In this document: positions 11,801 to 23,800 of the stretch, piece by piece
Layout of the letters: each line of letters starts with the position of its first letter
Position numbering within the stretch: position 1 is the first letter of the stretch
Origin: Diphasiastrum complanatum
Lineage: Eukaryota; Streptophyta; Lycopodiopsida; Lycopodiales; Lycopodiaceae
DNA: 64,000 bases
Assembly (NCBI GenBank): GCA_029204225.1
Contig: CM055096.1
Span: 69,077,444 to 69,141,443 of the forward strand
Direction: 5' to 3'
The notes under the pieces: model-generated
The model's database searches: none
Told to the model about the DNA's origin: nothing
What the model saw: the letters and a program-made list of their open reading frames with translations, nothing else
Made by a program: the position numbers and the translations under genes

Positions 11801-14800
11801 TGCCTAGTATCAAGGATTTGGAATAATCTTCAACATGGCCATTTAGCACTCCAGTTGTCAAAATTATTAGTTATGCCTCAAGATTCCATTGATGTTTGGT
11901 TTATTAACCATGAGAGGGCCAAGCACTCCAGTTGTGACAAGTGGAGCCGTTCATGGTGTTTGATGACTATATGCATGGTGAGGGTTATCAATAGTAGCTC
12001 CAGTTGGGGTTAGGTGTGTAGTAAAGTTGCATGGCACATGCACAGGCATCTTGGGGTCTCTATCTACCCTATAGAAAATTGACCTCCTACACTGCCAGTT
12101 TTCAGCTGTTGGTTACCATTTTCCTCTCTTCATCAGCATTCACACACCATGGCTAGAAGGTGAAGCTAAAGTGGTTTGATCTTTAGCTTCTACTGAGTTG
12201 GGTGGTACGATTCCACAGTCATTTCTTTTGGTGCTTAGCATCTACAAGTGGTGATCTTCACATGTAGACAAATCAATGCACGTGGTCAAGGACACAATAG
12301 TCACTAGTAGTAGTATATGAAACACCATAGTGATCAAAACCTATTTTTAGAAAAAAGAAGGCTTAGCACTTAAAAAAAAAAACCATTTTCTTATTTGAAC
12401 TGGTCCTAGCCAAGACTGGTTCAAATCGACTCAAATTGGACGAATCGGTTGGAAACTATGATAGAGACAACAAACGACATTCACAAAGCATTTTAGAACT
12501 AAGGAAATTAAATAAACATTGATGGTCATCCATAGCTCCCCTACAAGAATCTCAAGACACCAAACTCATATATGAGAAATGGTAATCTCTTGACATTATT
12601 TACGCCAAATTAGTAAATGTCTAAAAGTTCTAACTGCGACCTCATGTAGGGCACCCAATTCAAGGCAAAATACTCTTATCAAATTAAAATAGTTGTCTAC
12701 ATAGTAAAGGGGAGTCTAAACTTGATAGAACATCATAAAATATTTGTGAGTCCCAAAAGAAAGCGAGTACTCACAAAAGTACTCATGGAAGTATACTTAG
12801 AAAAGTACGGACTATGTGTCCATAACATCAAGTACTAGGACATGAGTGCCCTAAGCCGAGATTAAATTTCAATAAACAACCCATTGGACTTCGAGAAGCC
12901 TAGACCTTCGGGCACTTGTGTTGCCCAACTTCTGCCACTTGATTCTTGAACAATCTAGTCTCAAACGAACTTTAGCTCAAATTAAAAGTTGAACAATCTT
13001 CTAATAGTCAGTTTATCAGATTTGTAAGACCACTATAATTGCTAAAAAGTAAATAAGTGCATCAAATCAGTATACACTAGATAAATAGAAAATTTATATA
13101 CAATTCCAACAACTCGAAGGATGTACCAATAGCCCTTACAATTTGAACTATGGCCGATGGAGTGAGTAGCACCAATGACTTGCACAAACTCATGCAATGC
13201 CACAAAGTTGGGTGCTGAATTGTTATAACCTAATATTAAATCCAGGTTATTCATTGCCAAAAAGACTCAAGTATGTTCACGCACTAAGGCAATACCTAGC
13301 CATGTAAGAATGTCTTTACATGCACGTTCTCAGTTAGCTCATAACAGACTTTTTTATTAGGTGATTATTCAACCATAATTTCAATAGTGTGAAAATATAA
13401 GGTCGAGACATTCATTGGTAGCTCATGTTTTGGATTATCCTCGAATCCTTTGTAGGAGGCTCATTGCTCTTCCGTGTAGAGGATCAACTATCAACAATAT
13501 TCAATGTTCTCTTAAGATTCTTTTACTGTTTATTTTTTTTATGTGATGCAGATTTGAGTTCATAACTTGACATAAGAGCATTTATCAGGGCACTTGAAGG
13601 CTTAATTTTTTCAGAAATTGATCTACTCTGAGCTGGATTCTTCGACACCTAGCATTCTTTTTTGGCATATTTCTGCAACATATTGAGTTTTTTGTCATAA
13701 ACTCGTATCTGATAGTTGCATCAGATTTCTGACATCAAATCGCTCAAATTCAAACCTTTGATGTCAAATTTTGTATTTTTTTTCAATTCTGGTCAAAATT
13801 CGCCTTTTTTGTAGTTTTTTGTGGAGCATGTGGAAAATAACTACATTTCTGGAACAAAGAGAGGAACACACCTAGGAATACCAACTATACCCAATTATAG
13901 ATAGGTTGGAGCTCCTGTAGCACCAACTGGATGATCTAGGAGAGATGCAATTTTCCCTCACACGATCACTCAAGATATAGGAGTTGCGACTTTCTCGTAA
14001 CCTCCATCCAGCCTCTATGTTTATAGTGGCAGAGAAAAATCGATCAGGGCAGAGTGGCTCAAGCATTAAAAGCAATTTCCATGCTTGGGAGGTGTGCCCT
14101 ACGTCCCCTATCATGCATGCTTCAAAATATCTAGTGAAACTGTTCAATCTCTCTTCAAACTTCTTTTCAAGTCCTGAAATTACCTAAAAATAGTTTTCTA
14201 ACTATGCTTCTTGAAAATATGCGTGACCCAGGCTTTGCTTTTGGCATATGAATATATCATCCTTAAGCTCTTGATCTCCTATTTCTAGTGTGCTATAGCA
14301 TGACTCATACTTTGTTTTGCCTCATATTAGTACGAAACATGACCAGATATTATAGATGAGCATTGTACGCATGAACCCTGCAAAGCTATCATATCAGCAC
14401 CATATGGGACTTTATCATGGATAAAGAACCCATGAATTGTTGATTAAGTTGAGCCAAGACCGTAGCCAATGGCTATTAATTGTTGGAGATAATGAGCTTT
14501 CATGCCCTCGGCTGCTACATTCTACGCTTGGAAGGTAAAGATTTGATTCTATCTTCACTAAAATTCTGACTCCTGAAAAATCATTCGAGCAAATTTTTCA
14601 GCATACATGTCTTCCCAGACAGAAAATTATAAGAAAGGTGGCGCATTGAAAGGAAACCACAATGGATGAATAGTATAACTATTCTCCAAGATGAAAATTA
14701 CATAAAGTGCACTATTTCATTTAAGACAATTCCTTGTGCCATTTTTATTTTTTTAATTCTAAAAAGGTACTGACTCTTGTACTCAACATGATGCAAAATG

Positions 14801-17800
14801 TACTAGTACTATATGGAACCAACCAAAAGATAATCATTACATGTTGCCTCCATCTGAGAAAGAATTGAAATCTTTTGAAGCCAACTTAGAAAAGGAAGAA
14901 CTTATGATATGGAATCTTCATTGCAGCACATCTTTAGGGCACATTGGAGACTACAAAGGGGCTATTGTTTTTCCTAGAGTAATAAAATTTCTTTTTCTTC
15001 ATCTAACAGGTAACAGATGAAACTCTCCTGAAAAAGATTGAGCTGTTACTTTGTAGAGACTTGTTCTTCAAAGAAATGTGGGACTGCTGTGTTTTGATTT
15101 CGTACTTGACATGTGGTGTTGGTATGCTTTTGCCAAATAGAAAGCCTCTGCTCTGTCAAAAGCAGCTTCCAGCATAGAGATGTTGTTAGCCTCAGCATTC
15201 CTGTAAAACATCTGATATCAAACTTCAGAGAACAAAGATATTAGAAATATCATAAAATTCAATCATGAGAGAGCAAGAAAAAGATTGTTGGAAATGTGAC
15301 TAAATACCACTCAACATGGTATCTGTTTCCGGTCCATCTAGCCAAACAAAGAATCCACCTGCTCGCAGAAGGCGATCTGCTTCAGAGAAGAGAATTTCAT
15401 CTGCAGTTCAAATTAAGAACATAATTTCCCAATCAATTGTTTGAACAGTCCAACTTCCAGTGGCAAAAAATTTGGAAAAAACTTTTTCTAAAGTAAGCAT
15501 TGACCTTCCATCCCAATGCAGCGGAAGTTGACCTCCATAGATTCCAGACAAAAGAAGTAAAAATTTATTTTCTAGCTTGAACTATGAGAGAACCTTTTAC
15601 CTATCAGGACATTTTCAATTCATCTATATTGAACCCCACAGACATGCTTATGTTGTTAGTGTTCCCCATTATTGCTTGTAGCAAAAGATGTGAATCACAT
15701 GCCCTTTTTCCATGTGTTTTTGGCTCTTTTTGTACACTGTCATGTAGTCATCCGATCGAGGTGCAGATTGAGGCTAAACTATGTTTCTTCATGCCCACAA
15801 ACATGCTTGTGCTATTAGTTTCGGCTGCCATCACTTGTAGTGAAAGTTTTCAATGGCATGCCCAAATCACGTGTTTTTTAGGGTTTAGGGTTAAGGGGTC
15901 TTGTAGGCATGCGATTGAGTTGCAGTCTGAAGCTGCACTGTGTTTCTTCGTTCCTGCATGAATGCCTAGGATATTTGTTTTGATGAGTTCAAGGTCCAAG
16001 ACACTATTTGCAACTTGAACCTATTGTTGATGCAAAAAACTGGTAGTTCCTGTAGGCTTGGGACTGGTCATGTGGCAAGCAAAGTAGGCCTACCATAGGA
16101 TTGTGTAGTAGGCCAAATAGGCCTACTATCTACCAAGCCTATCATAGGTTGCCACATGGCAAGCCACGTAGGCTTGCCACATGGCAAAACATGCAAGCTT
16201 GGGGTTTTCCACATGGCAAGCCATGTAGGCCTACCATAGGCTTGTGCGGCAAGCCAACCGAGCTCTGCCATGTAGGCCTAGGCCCTGAGTGGACCCAAAG
16301 AGACAGAAATAGAGAGGTGGGCTCGAAAGCTGACACGTGGCAAGCCATGTAGGCCTACCATAGGCTTGCATGGCAGACCACATAGGCATGGCATAGGCCT
16401 CATGTCTGCCGTGCAAGCATGTTGCAGGTTGCCACATAGGCTTTCCATAGGTTTGTGTGGCACGTAGGCTTGAGTGGACCTAGAGAGAGAAAGAGGTGGG
16501 GCTCGCAAGCTACCACGTGGCAAGCCACGTAGGCCTGCCATGTGGAAAACCATGTTAGGGTTTGCCACATGGCAAACACGTAGGTCTAACATAGGCTTGT
16601 GTGGCAAGCCAACCAGGCTTTGCCAAGTAGGCCTGACTTAGAGAGAGAAAGAGGTGGGGCTCATAAGCTGCCAAGTGGCCAACCACGTAGGCCTACCATA
16701 GGCTTGTGTGGCTTGCCAGATGGCCTACCATAGGCTTCTGTAGCAGGCCACATAGGCCTGCTATCTACCAAGACTGTCATAGGCTGCCACGTGGCAAGTC
16801 ACGTATGGCTGCCGTGTGGCAAATCGTGAAGGCTTGGGGTTAGCCACATGGCAAGCCACGTAGGCCCATCATAGGCTGGCAAGCCAACCAGGCTCTGCCT
16901 ACGTGGTCTGCTATTTGCCAAGCTTGTCGCACACTGCCATGTGGCAAGCCACGTATGTCTGCCACATGGCAAATCATGCAGGCTTGAAGTTTGCCATGTG
17001 GCAAGCCATGTAGGCCTACCACAAGCTTGTATGGCAAGCCAACCGGGCTCTGCCACGTAGGCTTGAGTGGACCTAGAGAGAGAGAGATATATAGGTGGGC
17101 TCGAAAGTTGCCACGTGGCAAGCCACACAGGCCTACCATAGGCTTGCGTGGCAGGCCACATAGGCATGGCATAGGTCTGATATCTGTCACGCAAGCATGT
17201 CGCAAGCTACCACATAGGCTTGCCATAGACTTGTGTGGCAAGCCAACCAAGCTTTGCCATGTAGGCTTGAGTGGACCTAGAGAGAGAGAGCAGGGGCACA
17301 CAAGTTGCCACGTGGCAAGCCATGTAGGCATGTCATGAGATAAACCATGCAGGCTTGGGCAAGTCACGTAGGCCTATCATAGGCTTGCATGGCAGGTCAT
17401 ATAGGCATGACATAGGCTTGATGTCTGCAATGCAGGCATGTTGCAGTCTACCATATACCCTTGACATATGCTTTGTGTGGCAAGCCAACTAAGCTATGCC
17501 ACGTAGGTCTGCCATGCAGCCTTGAGTGGAACTATAGAGAGAGAGAGAGAGAGAGAGAGAGTGTGTGTGTGTGTGTGTGAGAGAGGGGGCCACCAGGCCT
17601 GCGTTTTGAAGCCTTCCCAACCCTTCATAACCAATTTTTCTTTCATAGAAATGCATTTTTATTTCAACCTTTCCCGTAAAAGGTCTGATAATTTAAAAAA
17701 TCCTTAGAAATTTAGTGAAATCCTTGACAATGAAAGTCCCTTTTGTTTAACACCTTTCACCATGAAAGTATGTACCTGCCCTTCAAAACACTATGTGTGT

Positions 17801-20800
17801 GGGTAAAGGGTAATTTGAATTTGGAGTGGGCCCCGTAGATGCTTGCATGGGAGGAGGGACATGCATGCTTTTTCCCATACATGCATCCTCCTCCCCATCC
17901 TTTTAGTTAGAAAAAGTGTATGCATGGGTGAGGGGAGGAGGATGCATGAGGCCCCCCATTACATATGCACACCACATGCACACAAATAGTTTTATATATA
18001 TAGATATACATATTTGAAATGCAGCGAATTGCAATTGGTGGCCCTTCACGATTCGTGAATCACAAATCCCAAGAATCTCCATTCTCAAGGAGAGTCGCTC
18101 ATTCAATTTGTTTTTTGTTTAAAGTTGTTGTTTTCCAGCAGTAGTCGCGCACCTCCTTGGGAGAGATGGGTTTCTAGATCTCTTGGTAGTTGGGGGATTG
18201 TGGTGGTTGAACATCCAACAGGCATCTACTCGGTGATTCAGAGGCACTGTGCATAGTGGCAACAGGGTTTGAGTTGCATAGGGTGAGAAATCGGCAAAGA
18301 AGCTTTTTGGTGGGTTTAGCTAAGCTTCTCTTTTTGCAAATGAATAGATTGAGCTATAGGCAACAGATTTGGGTGCGTGTTTGTTCCAAACCACCTTCCT
18401 TTGGGCCCACAACCATTCCTACAACATTATTTTTAGCCATTACCACTCATAATGAAAGATGTGATTATATCATCCAAAACCCATGTGTTTTCCCCCTTTG
18501 TGAACTTACTTGTAGGTGACCAATTGAGGTGCCGTTTGATGCTACACATGTTTCTTTGTGCCTATAGAGACTCCTATGCTATTAGTTTTGTCTATTACCG
18601 TCCACAGTGAAAGTTGCCAATGCCATGCCCTAATCCCATGTGTTTGTGGGCCATCACTGTGAATCGATTTGTAGGCATTCGAATGAGGTGCAGTTTAATG
18701 CTACATTATCTTTTCTCAGGATTACAAGAATGCTTGAAATGTTTGCTCTCACGACTAAGAAGCTATGCAATGTTTCCAACTTGAATGCATTGTTAAAAAG
18801 CAAATTTTAGGGTTTTTCTTGGATGTCGTGTTGCCACAAGTTCTGAGAGTTGTACAAATTGTTCAGTGTGGAATTATGAATGCAAAAATGTAGGGTTTGG
18901 GAAATGTATTGAACGTTTGCTTGTTTGGTTCTTCTTTTGCAAGATTGATTCCACACTAACAGGACGAGCGCTATAAATGTTCTTTTGTGGTATCCACAAT
19001 TGAATTTTGAAATTATAAGTTTCTTATGGTACTATTCATCTTGAGTCCAAGAATTTCCAAATTATTTCTACCTAGCTTATTCCTACTAATGTCCATGCGG
19101 TGCACATGTTTTTTGGCCTTACTTTTCATCTCTGTAAGTCTATTCCACAATTTGCTTCTATCACATCTCCCATACACACTCTGTTGAAGAAGGATGCCTC
19201 TTTTGTGTGGAATTTTGAGTGTCAGATTGCATTCAATACCCTTAAGACTTTGCTTAGTACTGTTCATCTCTTTTGTCTTCCCAATTTTAACCACAGAATG
19301 TTGTCGAGACTAATGCTAGTTTTAATGGTGTATAAGCCTTACCACACCAACCCCATGGCATCATTGCTATGAGTCTCATCGTCTTCATACTTATGAACAA
19401 CGCTACTCCACTCATAAGAGATAACTTCTGGCCATCAATTTTTCCATGGTATAACTTTTCATATTTTTATCAAATACTAGTCCTTAAGCTACCTTTATGG
19501 TCAAAAACATCTCAATGATTGCCAATATCATAGATCTCTATCCTAAGCTTCTATCTGATGCACACTTGTCGCCTATTGGGGGTATTTTTGGGTCTAAAAG
19601 TCCTTTCCACAACTTTTAGAGCACTTTTACTAGACATCTATGAACCCCATAATTGTACCTTTTGTGCCCATATTCCTACAAAAAATAAGTCACGCTTACT
19701 ATCTACAATGGTTCTTCTGATGGTAAGGAGTTACAAAATTGGTTCTTTCAGATGGAAACTTATTTTTAGCTCGCTCCTCGCACTTCGGCACAACAACTTC
19801 AGCTTGTTGCCTTGCATTTGTCCGGACGCGCTTTGACATGGTGGCATACTCATCACTCACTATTTGATACTTCTGCTACTTGGAACGAGTTCAAAGTTGC
19901 CATTCATTCGGCCATGATCGATCCAACGTGGTTTCAATCTCAAATCGACCTCTATAGACAGCTCACACAAACCGGTACGCTTCTTGAATACAATGAAAAA
20001 TTTGTTGAGTTTTCTTATCTCTTTTCTGATCTTCCACTTGTTGAAGTTATTGGTCGTTATATTTCTGGCATTCGTGGTTCTTTACGTAACGATGTTTAGT
20101 CTTTTCATCCTACTTCATCAGATCATGCTATGTCGCTTGCTTCTACTTTACAGCATAAGTACCTTGACCAACAATCATCTTTTCAATCTCGTTCACTATC
20201 TCGTCCACTGTTTTCTCGTTCCGCCATTCCACCATCTCAATCGCCCACTGTTTCTTCGACCATTTCTCCTCCTTTCTCTGCTGTTCGTACCCCTACTGCT
20301 CCTCGTCCCATTATCCTGAAACGGTATACACCACAGGAAATGGCTGAGATTCGTGCTAAAAATCTGTGTTTTAACTGCCGTAGCCCCGACCATTTGAACC
20401 GTAGCTATCCACACCCACGCCCACCAGCTACTTTACAAGTCCATGATGTTTTAGACCCTGATAATTCATCCTATACCTAGTTGAGGAGTATCCTCCAGAT
20501 GATCCTCCTTCCGCTCCTCCTAATGCTTCTACTGAGTGTCTCGCTCAGTTGGCCTATGCCACTTGGTCTGGCACTGTGGGTCCCCATCATATTCGTATAT
20601 GTGTCCGTATTGCTAGACGCGAATTTATCGCTCTTGTTGATTTTGGTAGCACTCATTCTTTTTGTAGCCAATCTATTGCTTCTCGCATCCATAGCCCCAC
20701 ACTTCCTGTTTCACCTCCTTTGCGTGTTGAGGTCACTAGTTCTCATTCTCTTCAGAGCACTTCTATGTTCCATCTTCTTCCTTATCAGATTGGAACTTTT

Positions 20801-23800
20801 TCTGGTCAAGCTGACCCGATCCTCGGAGCAGACTAGTTTGCTTCTTTGGGAGATGTTACTATTAATCTTACTGCCCAGCGTATTTTTGTTTTAGTCGACA
20901 AAATTCCCTATACGTTCATTGGTATTGATTCTTCTGCAGACTATTCACTTATTTCTGCTAAGCAATTTGTTCGTAGCCTTCCTAAGGCACATTGTGCCGC
21001 ACTTTTATGCGTTCAGTTGGCTACTTCTCCGGCCCCTGTTACGTTATTGCCACCTGTTATTTCTGAGATATTGACGACATGCACTTCTGTGTTTGTCGAG
21101 CCTACTACGTTACAGTTACGAATAGAGCCACAACTGATCTAGAGCTAAGCTATGAAAGCATCACATGAGCAAGACTTAAGCTATGAAAGCAACACATAAG
21201 CAAGACTTAACCCTAGAAAGCAGGAAAGAGAGAGATAAAGGAGACTAAAGAGAGAGATCAATATCATCAGCTGAATAACAAATGACACAGTTTCCCTATT
21301 TATAGCCAAGAGGAAGCCCTAAAAGGAAGCTTCCGGTGGCTAGGGCCCAACTGGGAGGGAAAATAGTGCGCCCTCCAAGAAGGCCCCCACTCTCCAGTAA
21401 TATGTCCAAATGGCCTAATAATGAATAATAAGGCCAAAGGCCAACCATATAGTCTAAGTGTCACTAATGAATAAAAAAGGGCCCAAGGCCTGCTTATGCA
21501 TAAAGTAAAGTAAATGTAAATGAACGCGGCGAATGTAATGAGCCGAGTCCATAACTCTCCCTGGCATAAAAGAAAAAGACCCAACTGCCGAAAAGAAACT
21601 GGATCAAGTAGCAGCAAGCCCTGGCGCATCAACAGTTAGAACAACATCTGATGTAGAGGAATCAACAAGTGCAGCAAGAGCACGAAAGGTAGAAATATCA
21701 TGAGGCAGATCACAAACCTCAAGCAGAGATCCATGGAGCAAAGCGAAAGAAGATACAACCTGATCACCAATAGCGAGGGAACCATCAAACGTGGACCCAT
21801 GAAGAACCCCATAGAAATCAGCAGGAACATCGGCCATAACAGACTCAAGAGATGGAGATATAGAGACCAATGGAGAAGATACTGCACCAACCACCGAACC
21901 AGGAGGGCAATCTGAAGTATGCGCAAAAGCAATAGTAGAAATACCACCAAGGTATACGGTCTCAATATCAATGAAACCAAGAATGACCACTGAATACGAT
22001 ATCTGTGAATCAAGGCATATAGGCGCAAGGCACACAGGAACAACCTGTAAATCCGAAGCAGCATCAACCTGAGGAAGAGGACCCACGGATGGTGAAAGTG
22101 AAGCAGCAACTGATGTACTCTGAATGGAAAGAAGAGCTGCATCGTCAGCCTTTGGCAGGCTTCGCATAAACTGCTTCCCGGTAACCAACTGGAAGTCTCC
22201 CTGAGAATCAATGCCAACAAGTGAGTGTGTAACTGCATCAAGTACAAATGTCAATGTCTGCTGTGTCAAGTCCAGTGTAACGGCTCCAAGAGATGCAAAC
22301 CAATCAGCACCAAGGATAAGATCATAACGCTCCATAGGAATAATGTAAAGATCTGCCTATCCAGAAAAATATCCAATGCGGTATGGTAAACGCTGAAACA
22401 TCTGAGAACTAGGAAAAGAATGGGAATTGGCAACCTCAACTGTGAGAGGCTGTGAAGCAGAAACAGGTGAAGCACGTATCCGACTAGTGATATAACTGCT
22501 AATAAAAGAATGAGTGCTGCCAGTATCAACTAAAGCAATATACTCACGCCCTGTAATATGTACACGTAACCGAATGGAGCGAGGACCAGGATGCCCTGTC
22601 CAAACAAAAGAGTCAACTTGGGCATTTTCTTCAAAAGAAGTGACCCAAGTGGCCTTTTTCACAACCAAACTGTTAGAATTTGCCATCTAGCGTAAGAATT
22701 CGTTCTTAAAGAGCACGATTTCCCTGTCCTATCCGTGAATTCTGAAACTCCAATTTTTTTCCAGAAAATCTAAAAAAATCACTATTCTGACATTCAAAAC
22801 TCCTTTTCAGAATTCGCGAGTATTACAGTTAGATTTATCTGCCTTTCCACGATTTCTCAGCCTGTCCGCAAATTCTATTACGATCAGAAAGACCAATTTT
22901 TGTCCTACAATATCCATTCTGCAAGCAAACTGCCCTTTTACCGAGTACAGTATTGTCCTGCTCATCTATATTCTGCATCATGTCTCGTGGCTGTGCTGAA
23001 TCTTCTAATCCGACTCCTCCATGACTAGAACGAAGAATTCCATGTATCAATGCACTAAAGTACGATGGCAAATCTGACCCAGTCCGATTTCTCCAAGACT
23101 TTGATAATGCATGCCGTTTTTATGGAGATACCTCTGAAACTGAAAAGCTTCGCCTATTTCCCATGGTACTCTATGGCACTGCCAAGGAGTGGTACTTGAA
23201 TCTCGAAGCTCCTGATCTTGCTTCTTGGACCACCCTCAAGGACGCTCTCATCAAGCGTTTCAACCCATCCAAACTGACTTAGAGCCCGTTCATTCAAAAT
23301 TACTCGTATCACGATGCGTCACGAAGAGTTTGTCCGAAACTACATTGAGCATTTTAAACGTCTTAAAGTAGAATGTGTTGATGAAAATATCGCCAAACGA
23401 ATGGCCATAAAACTATTCTTAGTTGGATTGCCAAAAAACATCCACCGTGAACTCAAACCAGTTGACCTTTATGATCAGCTTAAAGATGTGATGACCGATG
23501 CTATCCGTGAAGAAGACGAAGGTTCCGACGATGACTTTGACCATCGTGAAAAGAAATCTAAGAATCCAGACCGTCCTAATCACCCAAAGTCTGATAATAT
23601 TGCTCAGTCTTCTGAACTTCTACATCAAATGGAAACCTGGCAAAAAACTCAACAATCTCATATGGATAAACTCAGTGCTGATATCCAAACCGCCATAAAA
23701 CAGGTTGCTGAGAAATTCATTTTTAGCAAGGGAAAATGTCTGGTGTCCAATCTGCTCACATCACACTGCTAATGAATGCCCTCAATTGCGAAATCATTTC

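Larger units (their letters stand above)
10586..12262 (+). mobile_element. gypsy element F, internally deleted, with both LTRs
   Basis: The element is flanked by the 5-bp duplication TGTAG (10581-10585 and 12263-12267) and has TGTTAC...TTCACA ends. A primer site TGGTATCAAAGCC at 10913-10925, one base past the 5' LTR, matches initiator tRNA-Met. Only 878 bp of interior remain. It contains an RNase H piece at about 11,400-11,640 ([18 protein letters not shown]) fused after a gap to a chromodomain end at about 11,660-11,755 ([18 protein letters not shown]). The polypurine tract AAGGGGGAGAGAA precedes the 3' LTR. Gag, protease, RT core and integrase are missing. It is in intron 5. Confidence 0.88.

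Noticed and set aside
15877-15890. Interstitial telomere repeat TTTAGGG
   Set aside because: Only two units, within a 150-bp repeat; too short to mean a former chromosome end.
16068-17367. Several open frames of 67-175 codons in both strands
   Set aside because: They all run through the G-box minisatellite; the repeat lacks stops in several frames, so the frames are by-products.
20481-20894. Leucine-rich 137-codon plus-strand frame
   Set aside because: Alternative frame of the element A protease region, which carries the recognisable motifs.
21604-22335. Hydrophobic long frame at 21,636-22,247 (minus) as a membrane protein
   Set aside because: It is the shifted frame of the protease region of element E; the homologous element A shows which frame is real.
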